This document shows, one piece after another, positions 6,778 to 7,165 of a stretch of DNA of 7,165 nt. The position numbers and the translations under genes were made by a program. The number at the start of each line of letters is the position of its first letter. Within the stretch, counting starts at the first letter, position 1. The DNA is from DASQHY01 sp036390175 (GTDB lineage: Bacteria > Acidobacteriota > Terriglobia > Acidiferrales > UBA7541). Below the pieces are notes generated by a model that searched no databases, was not told where the DNA came from, and saw only the letters and a list, made by a program, of their open reading frames with translations. The stretch is taken from NCBI GenBank assembly GCA_036390175.1, contig DASWCG010000230.1:1-7165 (forward strand), read 5' to 3'.

Positions 6778-7165
6778 TCAGGTCGCGCTGGGTCCGAAGG
6801 AAATCCTCGTGGTGGCCGGGTCGGTAAAGGTGGACTGGAGACTGGTTCTTCCCGTGGCAACGCCGGGACTGAGCAGAGCAAAATCGGTGAACAGCCGGCC
6901 GCTGATAGGAAGAGATTCGATCTGCTGCGTCGCGATTACCTGGCTTACCTCGGTACGCGTGGGCTCGATCACCGGCGTCTCCATGGTGACGACCACTTTC
7001 TCGCCGCCCGAGGCAATTTTGAGTGTGACGTCTATCGTCGCGGCCTGGCCCACGCTCAGCACGATTCCCGTTTGCGTGTACTTGGCAAAGCCCTTGTATT
7101 CGATGGAAAGCTCGTACCGGCCGGGAGGAAGATTGGGGACAACGTAGAACCCTGTTTCGTTGGAG
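6778..7165 (-). CDS. Oar-like TonB-dependent receptor, N-terminal part, open at the right edge and ended by a frameshift
   Basis: This is the upstream part of the same receptor gene. The frame is open to the right edge of the window, so the start codon, signal peptide and beginning of the first domain are missing. The first visible residues, NETGFYVVPNLPPGRYELSI and then EYKGFAKYTQTGIVLSVGQA, are the second half of a carboxypeptidase-regulatory-like beta-sandwich. It is followed by the plug start with ETPVIEPTRTEVSQVIATQQ and ESLPISGRLFTDFALLSPGV. After TRISFG the frame runs into TGA at 6778-6780. Shifting by one base at the GGG of 6790-6792 restores QRDLNNAVTVDGADN, exactly the expected plug continuation. 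One missing C on the coding strand explains the break. No other damage is seen on either side, so the lesion is recent or is a sequence error. Confidence 0.88.
   Translation of the reverse strand, partial: SNETGFYVVPNLPPGRYELSIEYKGFAKYTQTGIVLSVGQAATIDVTLKIASGGEKVVVTMETPVIEPTRTEVSQVIATQQIESLPISGRLFTDFALLSPGVATGRTSLQSTFTDPATTRISFGPSAT

Noticed and set aside
5582..7147. 521-codon plus-strand open frame opposite the receptor
   Set aside because: It is antisense to a well-supported receptor gene, with no recognisable domain and Arg/Val/Gly-rich content typical of GC-rich shadow frames. It spans the frameshift only because the plus strand happens to stay open.
1..7165. CRISPR array, insertion-sequence ends, integrase or transposase genes
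   Set aside because: No regularly spaced repeats, terminal inverted repeats or recombinase motifs were found on either strand.

Overview
The window looks like chromosomal DNA from a moderately GC-rich Gram-negative bacterium, most likely of the phylum Acidobacteriota. The main reason is the large outer-membrane receptor on the right. It has a carboxypeptidase-regulatory-like N-terminal domain, then a TonB plug with the run ESLPISGR, then a long barrel ending in Phe. This Oar-like architecture is greatly expanded in Acidobacteriota. The taxonomic call is an inference from protein style; no rRNA or marker gene is present.

Left part (1-1730, plus strand): the end of a Fic-family AMP-transferase gene that enters from the left and carries an extra C-terminal domain resembling DUF1488. 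Next comes a decayed fragment of a heavy-metal P-type ATPase with two frameshifts and lost motifs, then an intact tRNA-Asn (GTT anticodon, CCA encoded). The tRNA is followed by about 250 bases with no gene but a cluster of inverted repeats. Dead and partial genes beside a tRNA suggest an old insertion and decay site, but no integrase or transposase is visible.

Middle (1731-2805): a membrane-anchored GGDEF-domain protein whose active site is degenerate while its RxxD inhibitory-site motif is kept. It faces, only 4 bases away, a 70-residue very basic protein on the minus strand.

Right part (2891-7165, minus strand): a fold-type-I PLP aminotransferase with all key catalytic residues and a clear ribosome binding site that fixes its start. 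Upstream of it is the TonB-dependent receptor, which runs off the right edge. The receptor is split into two reading frames by what looks like one missing base in a G run at about 6790-6792 (C run on the coding strand). It is either a recent pseudogene or a sequencing or assembly error. Receptor, aminotransferase and small basic protein share a strand, but gaps of 174 and 85 bases argue against a tight operon.

I see no clear new multi-gene system. The points most worth a second look are the Fic plus DUF1488-like fusion, the inverted-repeat leader with mutually exclusive pairings in front of the GGDEF gene, the degenerate GGDEF with intact I-site, and the single frameshift in the receptor.
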